Below are positions 37,921-50,516 of a DNA stretch of 50,604 nt, one piece after another (the stretch's first letter is position 1; each line of letters starts with the position of its first letter). The notes beneath the pieces are model-generated. The model ran no database searches. It was given only the letters and a program-made list of their open reading frames with translations, and was not told the DNA's origin. This stretch comes from Stramenopiles sp. TOSAG23-6 (taxonomy: Eukaryota; Sar). Where the stretch lies: assembly GCA_900128565.1 (NCBI GenBank), contig LT635923.1:1-50604 (forward strand), in the 5' to 3' direction. A program made the translations under genes and the position numbers.

Positions 37921-40900
37921 ATGGAGATATCACCTACAGACAAGTCAGGTCGGGGTAAAATAACCGCGACAAATGAGAAGGATTCGACAGTAGTGATAAA
38001 CAGCGTTAAAAGGAAGCAAACAAAAGCAAGAAAAGAGTCAATGAAAAAAAGGAAATCAAGGAAGAAAACCCGGAATCGATCGAGAAGTAAATCAAGGAGT
38101 AAATCAAGGAGTAAATCAAGGAGTCGAAAGAGAAGGTCGGTATCTGCAAAATCAAAAAAAGTAAAGAAGAAAAATAGAGGCAATTTGTCTGAGCTAAGTA
38201 ACAAAAATGACGACCTTAACAAAAGTAATAGACTTAGTGTTGGAAATGAAAGGAAGTCAGACTCAGACATAGAGTTGGATGAAGATATAGAATTCATCAA
38301 ACGCGAGGAAGAGCGATTTCGTTCAGAGGCAAAAGCAGAAGAATCGAGTCACTCTGAAGTTGAAGACACACTCTCCCAAGCAGCAAAAGTTTCAGTTTCA
38401 GCTCCAAAGAGACGTTTTGTATTCTCAGACTTCCGAAACAGTGGAACGGAACAAGTAAAAGTCATCGATGAATCAGATAATGCACCACCACCTCCTAACT
38501 TTAAACTAGAACCAGTGTCATTCTTTAAGAAAAGAGCACAGGAAGCACTCCGGCATAAATTAAAAGAACAGTTAGAAAGACAGGGAAAAAAACTTGATAT
38601 ATTTCGTGCCCAGTTCGATGACCCCGAAGTTCCTGTTTCCGAAAAAGTAGAGCTTCGAAATAATATATTTCCAAAAATGCAAGCATCCTATGGAAGTACG
38701 GCAAGGCGACTTGGAATGGTAGAAGCTAAGCTTGGTACAGTAGAATCTACTGAGAGCTGTATAAAACATTTGACACTAGCACATGAATTCGGCCAAAGCA
38801 ATGCCAACTCAAGTCGCAAACTTGGATCATGCTGCATGCGCTTGTGGAAAGACGCAGACACAATAGAAAATAGAAAAAGATCCTTAATTCAACAAGCTTT
38901 TGTTGCATATACTTCTGCCATGAAACATATAGAAAATTTTACAAATCCAGAAGTACTTTTAGAAGTTTCTGAGGTATATATACGTTGGGGTGCATTTAAG
39001 GATGCAGCGAAACTTCTTGGGAAAATTATAGAAAACTTTGAAGATTTTGCCAAAATTAATGAAGCAATTTATTTAGCCGCCGTATGCTTAATACAGTTGA
39101 AAGAACTTGGACGTGCATTAGAGTACATTACATACATACTAGATGATCCACCTACTGGTCTTTCAGAAGGCGATCTTTTACTTCAATTATCTCGAGTTCT
39201 TCAAATGAAAATATCTGCAAAATATGGTGATGATATTACCAAAGCAGGACCCGAAGAACGGATTGGGATTCGAGAATCCTTTGAGAGTGCCTTCTATCGC
39301 TTAAAGCCTCCTGGGTATCGGAAACCTCTTAAAACATGGCTTAGTGATCCTGATAGGTGGTGGGATCGAGGAAAACGGTATTATAGAAGACGTTTCTTTC
39401 ATTTGGCAGCTGATAGTATGCAACAGGCAATGAAATGTCATCATGCGTATGGTACGGACTTCAGTGCACAGCAGTGGGCGGAATTTGCAGATTGTTGCTG
39501 GGCGGTACCTTTGGAAGAACAGTCTCAGTATGCTGCTACAATGGCGTTTCACTATGACGCCTATAATTCTCGTGCAAGAGGTCAAGTGTACACATTAGCG
39601 TACGATTTTTATGGCCAACAAATAGATGCTGAAAACCAGTGTATAATTCCTCTACAACAACTTATTAGAGGTTACCTGATGCGCATATTATTTAAAAAAC
39701 ATATTAAAGCTCGACAGATACAGTGTATGATTCGTATGTCTAATGCGCGCCACTTAATGTTCCGCCATTGGTACAGTCGGGAGATTCAACGAATTCTTCG
39801 TGGATGGTTTGGAAGAAACAAAGCCAAAGATCGAATGCGTATGAAAAGAATAGATATTCTACAAAATACTCGAAAACTTATACTACAGTCTAGAGATGGT
39901 ATCAAGCGTTTAGGTTGGATAAAGTGGATAGAAATGATAGAATGGCAGCGGCGATACGAACGTATATGTCGGAAATATGCAAATACTACATTACAAGGTA
40001 TGTTTGACGAGTGGAAAGAAAATGTAATTACATTGCAAGAAGAACGCAGAGATGAGCTCAATGATAGCAAGGCCGGAGCATTCTTAAAACGAATGCGTAA
40101 TAGGGAAATACATACGACATTCAATCTGTGGAAAATATTTACAGAAAAAATGTTGGAAGTGAAGCGAAGATTCCGTCGTTCTGTTGGAGGTCTTTTGACT
40201 CGTTGCTTTAGTGCATGGATAGAATACAAAAATATCATGATTACAAGGACTAAGAATCGCGCAGCTTCAAAACTAACCAGGTTTGTTAAACAAAGCATTT
40301 GTTATTGGAAGCATCGTTCGCCACAATTTCTTGATTGGGATCCACTTGGAGAAATTCCTGAAATTGCAGAAAGGCACGAACTAGAGCAACCTATTGAACT
40401 AATGATTGCTTTGCATAGGGCAAAGACAGTTGGCACTTGTAGGTTGCCTCAGCGTATACTAAATATAAGAGAACTAGATGATATTTTTAGTGTGGCTCAG
40501 CATTTGGTGATTGATTCTTCCTTCTTAACTCCATCTGATGCTAATGTATTGGCTTCTATATTACGGAAAGGAACTGCTAATAACAATGAGGATATATCGT
40601 CTATAGAAAGGAAAGGTACTAATGATAACAGTGGAGACATATCAGCTAAAAAAACGGAATCTAAAATAAGTTCATGTAATGTAAAAACATTGTTGCTCTA
40701 TAATACTTATATTGGGAATGCAGGACTTACATCAATTGCAGCAGCTATACAAGAAACTAAGCATCCTTCGCTGACTTCTTTAGCTGTGGGTAATGGTCGA
40801 TTTGGGTGCAAAGGAATTTGCGCAATAAGTAGAGCCATTCGATCTGGATCAGGTCATTCGATTCAGCATTTATTCATCGATGGCTGTTACGGTGGCGATG

Positions 40901-41934
40901 CGGCGGCTCATGCACTCGCGGATGGTTTACGCACAGGGCAATCAAAGTTAATAGAGCTACAGCTCAGTAATGCCAATGTTGGTGATATAGGAGGCTCAAG
41001 ACTTGGCAGAGCTCTTTCGGGGACGTACACCCTTCGTATTCTGGATATAAGCAACAATTGTATCAGTGACAAGGGTGCTACCGGACTTGCAAAAGGTTTA
41101 AGTAGCGAGTGGGGTAAATTAGAAATTTTGCGATTGTCTAATAATAATATTGGCGACAAAGGTGCACGTGCATTTTCCAAAGTTCTAGGAGATTACAGAA
41201 GTAATCATTTACAGGAAATTGATCTAGATGACAATTATATCGGCAATGGAGGCGCAGCTGCTCTTGCGCGATCTTTAGGTATCAATGGGAATTTGAGGTC
41301 AATGAAACTTCGTCGAAATAAAGTTGGAAGAAGCGCTTGCGTAGCATTTCATGATGTTATCAAGCGCAGTATATCTGGGCAAGTAAGCGGTGGAAAAAAA
41401 TTAATAGAATTGTGCCTCAATGGAAATGACGAAGCCGATATACATTTAGTTTCTGAAATTACGAACATGTTATTGAAACGCCAATTCAAAAGTGCGATAA
41501 ATGTATCACAAGCTGTAAATAATGAGAATAATGTTGCACCTTTTCAGTTAAAAAGTGACTTATATAAAAGCAAAGAATCCAAAGATATTTGGCCTACCGA
41601 CTTTGTGACAACTTCAAGCATTGAACTAGAAACGTTCAAAGACCAATTAAGTAATATTCTTAGTGATCAGAAATCTGGAAATGTTTCAAATGTTATATAC
41701 AATACTAAAACGTTTCTTCTTCCTTACGAAAGAGATATTGACGAAAAAGGGAATTTTGAGGTAGAAAGTCCAAGAAATACTAGTGAATTGTTGCCGCCTG
41801 CACTTGATCCTAAGCTTCCACTTGGTGCATCATATGATGGTATTGAAACCAGTACTATATCCAAGGAAGAGAAAAGGGAAGTAATGATGCATTTAACTAC
41901 AGAATATTTTATACCAAACAAAAGAAATAAATAA
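37921..41934 (+). CDS. Large TPR/IQ/Sfi1-like/LRR protein, mirror copy
   Basis: Mirror of 8671-12684; ATG at 37921. Confidence 0.8.
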   Translation: MEISPTDKSGRGKITATNEKDSTVVINSVKRKQTKARKESMKKRKSRKKTRNRSRSKSRSKSRSKSRSRKRRSVSAKSKKVKKKNRGNLSELSNKNDDLNKSNRLSVGNERKSDSDIELDEDIEFIKREEERFRSEAKAEESSHSEVEDTLSQAAKVSVSAPKRRFVFSDFRNSGTEQVKVIDESDNAPPPPNFKLEPVSFFKKRAQEALRHKLKEQLERQGKKLDIFRAQFDDPEVPVSEKVELRNNIFPKMQASYGSTARRLGMVEAKLGTVESTESCIKHLTLAHEFGQSNANSSRKLGSCCMRLWKDADTIENRKRSLIQQAFVAYTSAMKHIENFTNPEVLLEVSEVYIRWGAFKDAAKLLGKIIENFEDFAKINEAIYLAAVCLIQLKELGRALEYITYILDDPPTGLSEGDLLLQLSRVLQMKISAKYGDDITKAGPEERIGIRESFESAFYRLKPPGYRKPLKTWLSDPDRWWDRGKRYYRRRFFHLAADSMQQAMKCHHAYGTDFSAQQWAEFADCCWAVPLEEQSQYAATMAFHYDAYNSRARGQVYTLAYDFYGQQIDAENQCIIPLQQLIRGYLMRILFKKHIKARQIQCMIRMSNARHLMFRHWYSREIQRILRGWFGRNKAKDRMRMKRIDILQNTRKLILQSRDGIKRLGWIKWIEMIEWQRRYERICRKYANTTLQGMFDEWKENVITLQEERRDELNDSKAGAFLKRMRNREIHTTFNLWKIFTEKMLEVKRRFRRSVGGLLTRCFSAWIEYKNIMITRTKNRAASKLTRFVKQSICYWKHRSPQFLDWDPLGEIPEIAERHELEQPIELMIALHRAKTVGTCRLPQRILNIRELDDIFSVAQHLVIDSSFLTPSDANVLASILRKGTANNNEDISSIERKGTNDNSGDISAKKTESKISSCNVKTLLLYNTYIGNAGLTSIAAAIQETKHPSLTSLAVGNGRFGCKGICAISRAIRSGSGHSIQHLFIDGCYGGDAAAHALADGLRTGQSKLIELQLSNANVGDIGGSRLGRALSGTYTLRILDISNNCISDKGATGLAKGLSSEWGKLEILRLSNNNIGDKGARAFSKVLGDYRSNHLQEIDLDDNYIGNGGAAALARSLGINGNLRSMKLRRNKVGRSACVAFHDVIKRSISGQVSGGKKLIELCLNGNDEADIHLVSEITNMLLKRQFKSAINVSQAVNNENNVAPFQLKSDLYKSKESKDIWPTDFVTTSSIELETFKDQLSNILSDQKSGNVSNVIYNTKTFLLPYERDIDEKGNFEVESPRNTSELLPPALDPKLPLGASYDGIETSTISKEEKREVMMHLTTEYFIPNKRNK

Positions 41935-42304
41935 TTAAATAATAATCAAAATATTTTTTTTCTCTTCCCGACTTTGACTAAACCCTAACCCTAAATCGAA
42001 ATAATAATCGCGAATTATTTTCGCTGTCATTTTCTCCCATTTTCTCTGATTCTTGAAGTCATGTACCACAGTCGCTATTTATAATACGGGTACCACGTAA
42101 TCTACAACAGCCTCAATTGTTCTATATTCTTCGACTTCAAGGTCATTCTAAGTAAGCAAGAACTGGAAGGTACATACTCTGTATGACAAAGAGATACAGA
42201 TGAATACATGAAGAAATCATTCGTGGACTGTGATAGCGACCATAGTATTGAAACAATCAGAATTATTCAACGCTAGTCCCTTCTCTTTAAACAATTACTA
42301 CTAA
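41935..42304. other. Intergenic region, mirror of 8301-8670
   Basis: 370 bp with the TTAGGG-like tract (41979-41994), the TATAAATA-type block and two GGTAC sites. Confidence 0.4.
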
Positions 42305-44039
42305 ATGACTGTACGAAAAATCAAAGATCATGTAAGTACTTCTAACTATGCACAGCGTTGCAACGTTTGCTTTTTAGAAATATCTTGTCTTTCAAATATA
42401 TTTGTAACAAGTTGTAAGCACTTTATTTGCAAAAAGTGTTTAAACTCCAACTACTACCAGAAAAACCGATGTCAGGTATGTGATGTTGCTTCTTGTATGT
42501 TCATCAACTTAGGTTCTTCAGATGTACCAGATGAGGTTTCTCGAAAAGTCCTTGGTAATCCAGAAACTATAGAGGCCGGTGTATTAGAAATCCGCGAGTT
42601 CCAGCAAAAGCAGGTTGCGTTGTATTTGGCTCATCTTGAGAAGGAAAAATCCAAATTGAGTAAAGAAAATTCAGAGTTAAAAAAATATCAGGAACAACTC
42701 GAGACGAAAACGAAATCTCTCCAAGCGCAAGCTCAAAATGCTTCAGTATCGAATCATCCTATTAATAAATCCTCACTCTCAGTACGGCAACGTGTGCGTG
42801 TTTATCATAAATTTAAAATTCAGATGTTGTTTTCGTACGTAATTGTGTACCTAACGATATTTTTTTTGGAAATATTTTCTCACAAAACGTGACACCAGAC
42901 AATGTACAAGTCAACAACCACTCAATACTTTGGGTGGTCGAAAGAGAATAAAACAACTCTTCAATAAGAGTAACACACCAAAAAATAAATCCTATTTGAT
43001 AAACATGAACAAAAATGACGTCACAGACTCCTCTCAAGAGAAAGAGAAATATATAGCAACAACACCAAAAAATAATCATTATAATCCAAATAATGCTTCT
43101 TTCTCTACTCAATTTCGTACCCCAGTAGCTCTATCTGATACAATACTATCTTCCCAAGGCTCTGAGAAAAATTCATTCCGGAAAACACAAAACATATTCA
43201 CTCCATCTCGTAGAATGATGTCTTCAAGTAGAATGAATAGAAATATTCAAGAGTTTCAAAGACAATCACCACATCAAATGGTACNAAGACAATCACCACA
43301 TCAAATGGTACAAAGACAATCGTCAAATTTGTTATCTGTATCTCGCAGAGGCATCAATCCAAGTCAAATGTCTGTTAGTAAAAGCCAAAGACATTTTAAT
43401 AAAACACCAAATCGTAATGTAAATAAAACCCCTTCACAATATTCAGTGACATCGCTATTACGGAAAAGATCTCGAGTTCGCGATGCAACATTGACACCGT
43501 CACCATGTAGAGCTCGAAAGTTAATCAATAATAGAAACAATACGAATACAATGAATAACAGCAGAAATATTTCTACAAATTCACAGTTTCGTAATTCAAG
43601 GAAATCTGGAGATTTTTCTAATGTTCAAAAAGTAGAAAATAATAATAAAAAAAATTGTGCTATTCCAAAATTGCACAAAGTGTCACGAAATAATAATCCA
43701 CCATTTACAAATTGTCAGAAAATACCAATAAATGGCAGAAAGACATTGGATGAAATGTCACGAAATAATAAAATATCAATAAATGGCAGAAAGACATTGG
43801 ATGAAATGTCACGAAATAATAATAGCAAACAAATTGATAATTTAAAGAAACATACTACTACAGTGACACCTTCACGAAATATCTCAGAGCAATCGTCATT
43901 AAAAACTCCAAAGCGCCCTCGAGTTTTAAAACATCGATTTGCGAATTTTCGTCGTAGAGCTAAAAGAACTCCAGGATTTCGCAATGAACATGGTACAGTA
44001 TCATCAAGTTTTCCAAGGACTCCGAAGCAACTTTTATAA
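42305..44039 (+). CDS. RNF212/Zip3-like RING protein, mirror copy
   Basis: Mirror of 6566-8300: exons 42305-42793 and 42891-44039. The N at 43285 is in the same repeat codon. Confidence 0.72.
42794..42890 (+). mobile_element. Introner-like intron of RNF212-like gene (mirror)
   Basis: Mirror of 7715-7811. Confidence 0.8.
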
Positions 44040-44460
44040 GTGCATTATAATTCTTCAAATGTGTTATTATTCAATACTATAGGTAAAATAAAAACAATGT
44101 GTTATTATTCAATACTATAGGTAAAATAAAAACACTTGTATATACTTTTGGTTTTCATGCATTTATTATATGGATGACAAATTTGAAATTGAATCTTTAA
44201 TAAATTTCGCACAATGGAAGTTTTAGAGTTTGCTTATCCCTCCATGACAATATTCCTTTTTGTATTAACTTTATGGAAAGTGCGACCAGGATATATTATT
44301 TACTCTTTAAATGAATATTTTTTGTCTTTTGCCTCCATCAATTTTTCTTAAACGACTATTTTCTAACTATTTTCTAATTCTAATTTTTCTTAAACGACTA
44401 TTTTCTAATTCTAATTCAGAACGTTTTTTCCTTTCTGATTCCAAAGCATAGACTAAATCT
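44040..44460. other. Convergent 3' region, mirror of 6145-6565
   Basis: 421 bp with the 38-nt tandem duplication at 44059-44134 and the frameshifted coiled-coil stretch. Confidence 0.5.
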
Positions 44461-45920
44461 TCATAGGATTTTTTTTGAGTGATGATTTCCGTCATTCGAT
44501 TTAGAAGTGTAGTCAGGTTCGTCAGTCATTATTTTATTGTATACATTTTCCCCCCATTTTACTGCTTTCTGTGTTGTATGGGTAAAAGCATCGCTTAGAT
44601 TGTCTCTAAAATCGTTTAACGAAGAATTAGAATCTGATACATGTGGAATTTTATTTGTAGTCTTATCATTTCCTTTAGTACGAGTATTTTGATGTTGTAG
44701 TTGATTACGAGCTGCATTTAGATTAGTTCTGGCAGATATCAATGAAGGATCCTGTATTATGAAAAAAAATGTTTTAGTGAAAAAAATCGTTAGGTATGAA
44801 ATTTTCAAGAAAAAAAAAACCTTTAGGAAAAAAATTAATGAAAACGGACATATACTAAAGCTTTTTCGTATGCTGTTATCGCATTATGAAACTCTCTTAA
44901 ATTGTAATGAGCTGTACCTAATCGTGCATGAGCTTTAGCAAACCTAGGTTTTAACCGAAGTGCCGCACGACAATCAAAAATAGCTTTTTTGTAATGTAAA
45001 AGATACATCTGAGCAGCAGCTCTATTTGAAAAGAAAATATGAGAATCAGGACCATTTGGGGACAGCTCCAACGCTTTTGTATAAAAGTTAATCGCTACTT
45101 GAGGTTGACCATTGCGTAATGCATCATTACCCTTGATTTTCAACGCATTGGAATTATTGATGTTTAATGTAGTAGGTTTACTAGGACTAACTACATCACT
45201 TATATTTGTAGTAGTCTTTTTATACGACATGGAATCTTGTTCTCGGGAATGAGGTGTTAGTGGGACTTCAGCTGCGGCTGGGATGGGTGGCAGAGGTATT
45301 GAACTCGTTGAACACTCCAATGATTCCTCTTCATCTTGTACATGTCGATTCTTGATACGTGTTTGAGCTTCAAGCATCAAGTTTTCCCACGTAAATTTGT
45401 TAGTTTCCGAATCTAATAGTTCACAAAATGCTTCAATACTATCGTAATGCCTTTTCAATCTGTCTTCTAAAAGTGTACTTACTTCAACAAGTACACGTCT
45501 TTGCTCGCGAACTGTCGATGGTAATCCTGACACACTTACTGCATCAATTGAGGGTAATAAAGAGGAAGCTATTTGGCCGGTGTACTTTTGAAGCCGGGAT
45601 TTCCAGTAATTGATAGCTCGACGACCTTCAGATAAACGCACAGGGTCGTCGCCGTATAAAAACGAAGCATTTACGTTATCAACGATTTGTTTCCCTCTGT
45701 CTGCTGCAGCGCATAATTCACAAATTGCTGTAGCTGTAGATGTATCATACTGTATATTACACATTGGTGTATCAGATAAAGAGTCATGACTTGAGGTACG
45801 ATTTATTGAAGAGTCATGACTTGAGGTACGTTTTATTGAAGGAGTATCAACCACCTTTTGCTCTTGGTGAATTCCACTTTCATTGCCTATGCCTTTAGCA
45901 GAAAGATTAGTACTACTCAT
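44461..45920 (-). CDS. SGT-like TPR co-chaperone, mirror copy
   Basis: Mirror of 4685-6144: exons 45920-44850 and 44751-44461. Confidence 0.85.
44752..44849 (-). mobile_element. Introner-like intron with canonical AG (mirror)
   Basis: Mirror of 5756-5853. Confidence 0.9.
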
Positions 45921-46268
45921 AAAGGCTGTGAGTTATTTCACGATGAAAACAGATTTATTTCCGCTTTGGATAAGAGTTAATGAAGAAGAATTTTGATCAG
46001 ATTCTCCAATGACTTGATACTAAAGCTGATATAGTAGAGAGTAGTACCGTAGTAGTCACAATAATTTTGACGGTTTCAAAAAAAAAAGAAAATTTTCGTG
46101 TTCTATCATTCTATTTTTGACTTCCATTGACACTTCGAAGTTCGACTTCTTCACGAAAGCTCTTTTTTTAAGTCTTGACGGTACGTAGGTACTTGCAGAG
46201 TGAGAGGAAAACTTTCCTGTTCCATCATATTTCAAAATTATTGATTATAAATAGAATTCACATTAATC
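45921..46268. promoter_or_regulatory. Divergent region TPR gene/SNF8, mirror of 4337-4684
   Basis: 348 bp with the same GTACC blocks. No gene was seen. Confidence 0.35.
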
Positions 46269-46991
46269 ATGAGGCGACGTATAGGTCGAGCAGGTTTGAT
46301 ACAACGTAGAAATCAGGATAGTCAATTCAAAGCCAGGGGAACTGCCATGCGGAAGGAGTTAATGACACATGCAGCGAATACTTTGACAGAATTTAAAAGT
46401 AACTTAGAAAAATTCGCTTTAAAGCACAAGAAATCTATCAATCAAGACCCAGAGTTCCGCATGCAATTCCAGAAAATGTGTTCATCTATTGGGGTTGATC
46501 CTCTTGCGTCAAATAAAGGCTTCTGGGCAGAGCTCTTAGGTTCAAATGACTTTTATTATGAGCTTGGAGTTCAAATTCTTGATGTATGTGTTTCTACTAG
46601 ACCACGAAACGGTGGACTGATATCTGTGGATGATCTTCACAAGTTACTTTTGAAAATGAGAGGAAGCAAAGCAGCAGCTGTAAGCGTGGATGACATTAAA
46701 ACTGCAGTCAGCAAAATGAAAATACTTGGTGCTGGCTTTAGTCTGCTATCAGCTGGAAGTAGCACAATGATTTGTTCGGTTCCGGTGGAATTGAACGTAG
46801 ATCACACGGCATTAATAAGTTTAGCACATGAAAGAGGATACATTGATACATTGATGATAAAGAAAAATTTGAATTGGTCCAAGAGTCGCGCAGAGCAAGC
46901 ATTGATGATGTTGACTCGTGAAGGTATGGTTTGGATTGATGATGGCGGCGCGGGTGACAATCGCCAATATTGGTTTTTAAATAGGCAATAG
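46269..46991 (+). CDS. SNF8: ESCRT-II SNF8/VPS22, mirror copy
   Basis: Mirror of 3614-4336. Confidence 0.95.
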   Translation: MRRRIGRAGLIQRRNQDSQFKARGTAMRKELMTHAANTLTEFKSNLEKFALKHKKSINQDPEFRMQFQKMCSSIGVDPLASNKGFWAELLGSNDFYYELGVQILDVCVSTRPRNGGLISVDDLHKLLLKMRGSKAAAVSVDDIKTAVSKMKILGAGFSLLSAGSSTMICSVPVELNVDHTALISLAHERGYIDTLMIKKNLNWSKSRAEQALMMLTREGMVWIDDGGAGDNRQYWFLNRQ

Positions 46992-47162
46992 TAATAGTCA
47001 TGACGTTATAAATAACTGACAATACATATACGGTTACAATAATATGCTAAATAGTGATAAAGTATATTTTATCGTTGATTTATTCAAAATAAAAAGAAAT
47101 TATTTTTATTTTGACATTGTCTTTGTGATTTATTTTTTCTTATTGTTGACTGAGACAACTAA

Positions 47163-47642
47163 CTACTTTAATTCCTTGGCCATTGCATCAATCAATATTC
47201 TTTGATTTCCCGATCTAATAGTTGAAGGGATACCATCTGGGTGACATTCTACAGAGCTAACAGACTTTGCGACGTCATCAGGTATGCCATCTGGAAAACA
47301 TGCTTCAAGCGGTGGTGGGGCATTACGCATGAACTTTGAGCCTCCAGGAAGATATGGAATCGTGTACTTATCAGGATGAGTGTAATATGCCAACTTTTCA
47401 TTACCTTCACGAATAGCACGTTTCACAGCACCAGAAGATGGGTCGTATGATTTATAAGAATCAAATTGAGCTCGGATTTTATCAGCTTCGTCGCAAATCA
47501 ACTCACGGTCACCAGCCCAACTCATCATCAACTTCAGAGAGTGGCGGTACAAGCGAGTGACAGTTTGCTGATGTGTTAATCTTCCTGGTGCCTGTCTGTA
47601 GTATGCACTTGCAATCTGAAATGGGCGATTCATTGCAGTCAT
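47163..47642 (-). CDS. NDUFB9: Complex I LYR subunit NDUFB9, mirror copy
   Basis: Mirror of 2963-3442. Confidence 0.88.
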   Translation of the reverse strand: MTAMNRPFQIASAYYRQAPGRLTHQQTVTRLYRHSLKLMMSWAGDRELICDEADKIRAQFDSYKSYDPSSGAVKRAIREGNEKLAYYTHPDKYTIPYLPGGSKFMRNAPPPLEACFPDGIPDDVAKSVSSVECHPDGIPSTIRSGNQRILIDAMAKELK

Positions 47643-47918
47643 TATTTAATAGAGCACTATACAAGTCCTTATATTTCTAAAAAATATACAGTCTCTCTCA
47701 ATAATTGATATAATTGTAAGTACTAGCCGTAGTAGTACTCGACTGTTTGTTGTTGCATGTGTCGGTCACAAATTCGAAATTCGCGCTACTGTATGTGTAC
47801 CGGGTATCATGAGTCAGCTTAACTTGTTTGAGACTACGCCCAAAACCCTATAATCCAATACGTAATGTCGTAGAGGGACGATAACTATTTATTGTCCTTA
47901 ACAAAATTATCATTCAAA

Positions 47919-49047
47919 ATGGATCCTGTTCTGAACAAGATGCTTGCAGAAGCTTCCTTTGAATCATCAACTGTATCGCCATCTCGAAAGCTTATTTATC
48001 AACTTCAAAAGGAAGGTGGTGTAAACACTGCGAAACTTTTAGTCCAAACAGCTGAAGCACTGAAAAAGGCTAATTTAGTGGGAAGCTCTGACTTTACACG
48101 GCGCGAGGCCGAACGTTTGGCTGATCTAACCAGAGATTCAACATTTGAAGCAATTGGTACAATGGAAATGAATGACGATGCAGGTATAGCAGTCACGATG
48201 CAACATCGTTGCGCATGGCTCGGCGCCTATAGTTTTGCCTCGATCCAGTGGGCCGAGTCAAGTTTCTTAGCCTCAAATGGTTCTATTGATGGTGGCAGAG
48301 CTGCACTGAGAGCAATTGATTTAGCGTTACTTCGAGGTGGACCGCATTGGAATTTAATGGCTAAAGATATTATATCAAAGGCATCCAAAGCAGTTCAGTT
48401 AAACAACCCTCATGATACTCAAAACCCTAACCCTACAAACGAAACGATTGATAGTTGTCCAGAAATTCACTCATCTAGTTGTAATGTAAAACGTAAAGTG
48501 CTGAAAGAGTCAACACCATTATGGGTTCGTGGGAGTAAATCCAAGTATGTTTCACCAATAAGTCGTGTCCCTTTTAGAACGAATGACGGAATTCAGAAAA
48601 TGACAATTTCTGAGTTTAAAGAAAATTTTATGAAGTCAACCACTCCTGTTATAATCACAGGTAGTTTGTCTGAGTGGCCAGCGCTCAAAACTGGCAGTAA
48701 ACATTTATGGTCTGATGCATCATATCTAAAGAAAGTAGCTGGTGATAGAATTGTCCCTGTAGAAGTATGTAATAAAGCTGATAACACACAAACATATTTA
48801 TCTAATAGCTGGGCTCAAAAAGTGATGACTCTGTCCGACTTTATTACAAACCATGTAATTCCAAGTGAAAGTTGTGGACGTTTTTCAAAATGTTCAATTG
48901 ATAATACTCAATGTGCCTATCTAGCTCAGCATCCTTTATTTGATCAAATACCATTTTTAAAAGAAGATATTATACAGCCATCTCTTTGTAGTGCTCTGTT
49001 ACCAACTGACACTGGATCGGATGCTACTACTGTTCATGTGAATGCAT
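47919..49047 (+). CDS. KDM8: KDM8/JMJD5-like, 3'-truncated, mirror copy
   Basis: Mirror of 1558-2686. ATG at 47919; the exon ends in phase 1 at 49047. Confidence 0.9.
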
Positions 49048-49140
49048 GTATGTTTTATTTTTTTTCAAATTCGAAGTTTTTTTTTCGTACGAAATTTTGT
49101 ACCTAACGAAAAATATTTCAAATATTTTTCCAAAATACAT
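49048..49140 (+). mobile_element. Introner-like intron at KDM8/PH junction (mirror)
   Basis: Mirror of 1465-1557. Confidence 0.85.
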
Positions 49141-50516
49141 ACGGTTTTGAAACGAAAACAAAAACAAAGAATAAGAGATCTAGTTCCTTTGTTACGCTTT
49201 TCTATGCCAATGCAACCAACAAAAAAAACCCTAACCCTAATGAAAGGAGAAAAAAACGAAATGCCAGAATATTTTAGTGTTTTAATTCCTTCGAGATTAT
49301 CACCAAATACTACACATACTATACCATATAATGATTACAACAAACTCATTAAAAGTAATACAAAATATAGTATAGATTCGATGATGTCGCATTCAGTACC
49401 TATTCTTCAATCACAAATAATATCAGGACCGATGTTTAAATTATCAGCTAATGGTAGAGATTACGAACGATGTATCATTGAAATGCATGTAAACGTAAAT
49501 AAAAATTCAGAAAAAAATAAAAAATCAGAAAATCTAAGTGATCTAGATCATAAAATAAGTATACGCTTCAAGTGGTTTGGATCCGGGACAAATCTTCGGC
49601 CTAACCCTAACCCTAACCCTAATTCCATGTCTCATAGTCCTCCCTCAGAGAAAAAAGATGTTGAAACGTCTTCACATGAACAAATATTGAATAAAGGCTT
49701 TCTCTGGAAACGATCTTGGCGATATGGGATGCTTACTTGGGAACGACGTTTTTGTCAACTTCGCTTTCGGGCTCATGCGTCTTTAACGAAATCTACAGTA
49801 TACTGTGGAGGAATATTTTCGTATGCCAAAACTCAAGTTGATCTTCGTTTATTAGAAAAATCCGGTTCTATAAAAAATGTTTATTTTGCAGATGGTAGTG
49901 GAGGAACTAGTGTTTTATCATGCCAAGATGAAGAAAAAAAGAAAGGCACATTTGTGCTGAATATTGATGGTAAGAAATTGACTCTCCGAGCAAAAACAGT
50001 CGGTGAGGCGCGTTCATGGATCAATTCTATTAATCATATGATATTAGTCTTAACTCAAAGTAATACGAAAAATAACGTAAATAATTATAAAGATGATGAT
50101 GTTACAGACAGTAGTAATCATTATAAACCTCAAATGATTCGTGTACGTTTTCGCAATTTCAAAATTTCAATTTTTTTTTCGTACGAAATTTTGTACCTAA
50201 CAAATTTTAGTTTTTTTTTCGAAATATTTTTTCACAATACATGGTTCTTCTCGTGATTTGGCCGGAGATGGAAGTATTCATACGTGGCACTGTCTTCATA
50301 TAAATCCACCATTGGTAGAAAATTTAAGTTCGGCATTTGAATCTTCTAGTGTAGATCATTCTATAGACTATATAGACAAAGACTCTAAATATTCTTCAAG
50401 TCAAGTATCAGCACCAAGCCTATTCAATCCTAGTGTAATTGGTAGTTTTGATATCTCAGTTTTTAATAAATCAGTTCGAACAAATTCAGCATCTTCTGAT
50501 GTGGAAGTCCTTACAT
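49141..50516 (+). CDS. PH-domain protein, internal exons, mirror copy
   Basis: Mirror of 89-1464: exons 49141-50142 and 50243-50516. Confidence 0.65.
50143..50242 (+). mobile_element. Introner-like intron in PH gene (mirror)
   Basis: Mirror of 363-462. Confidence 0.85.
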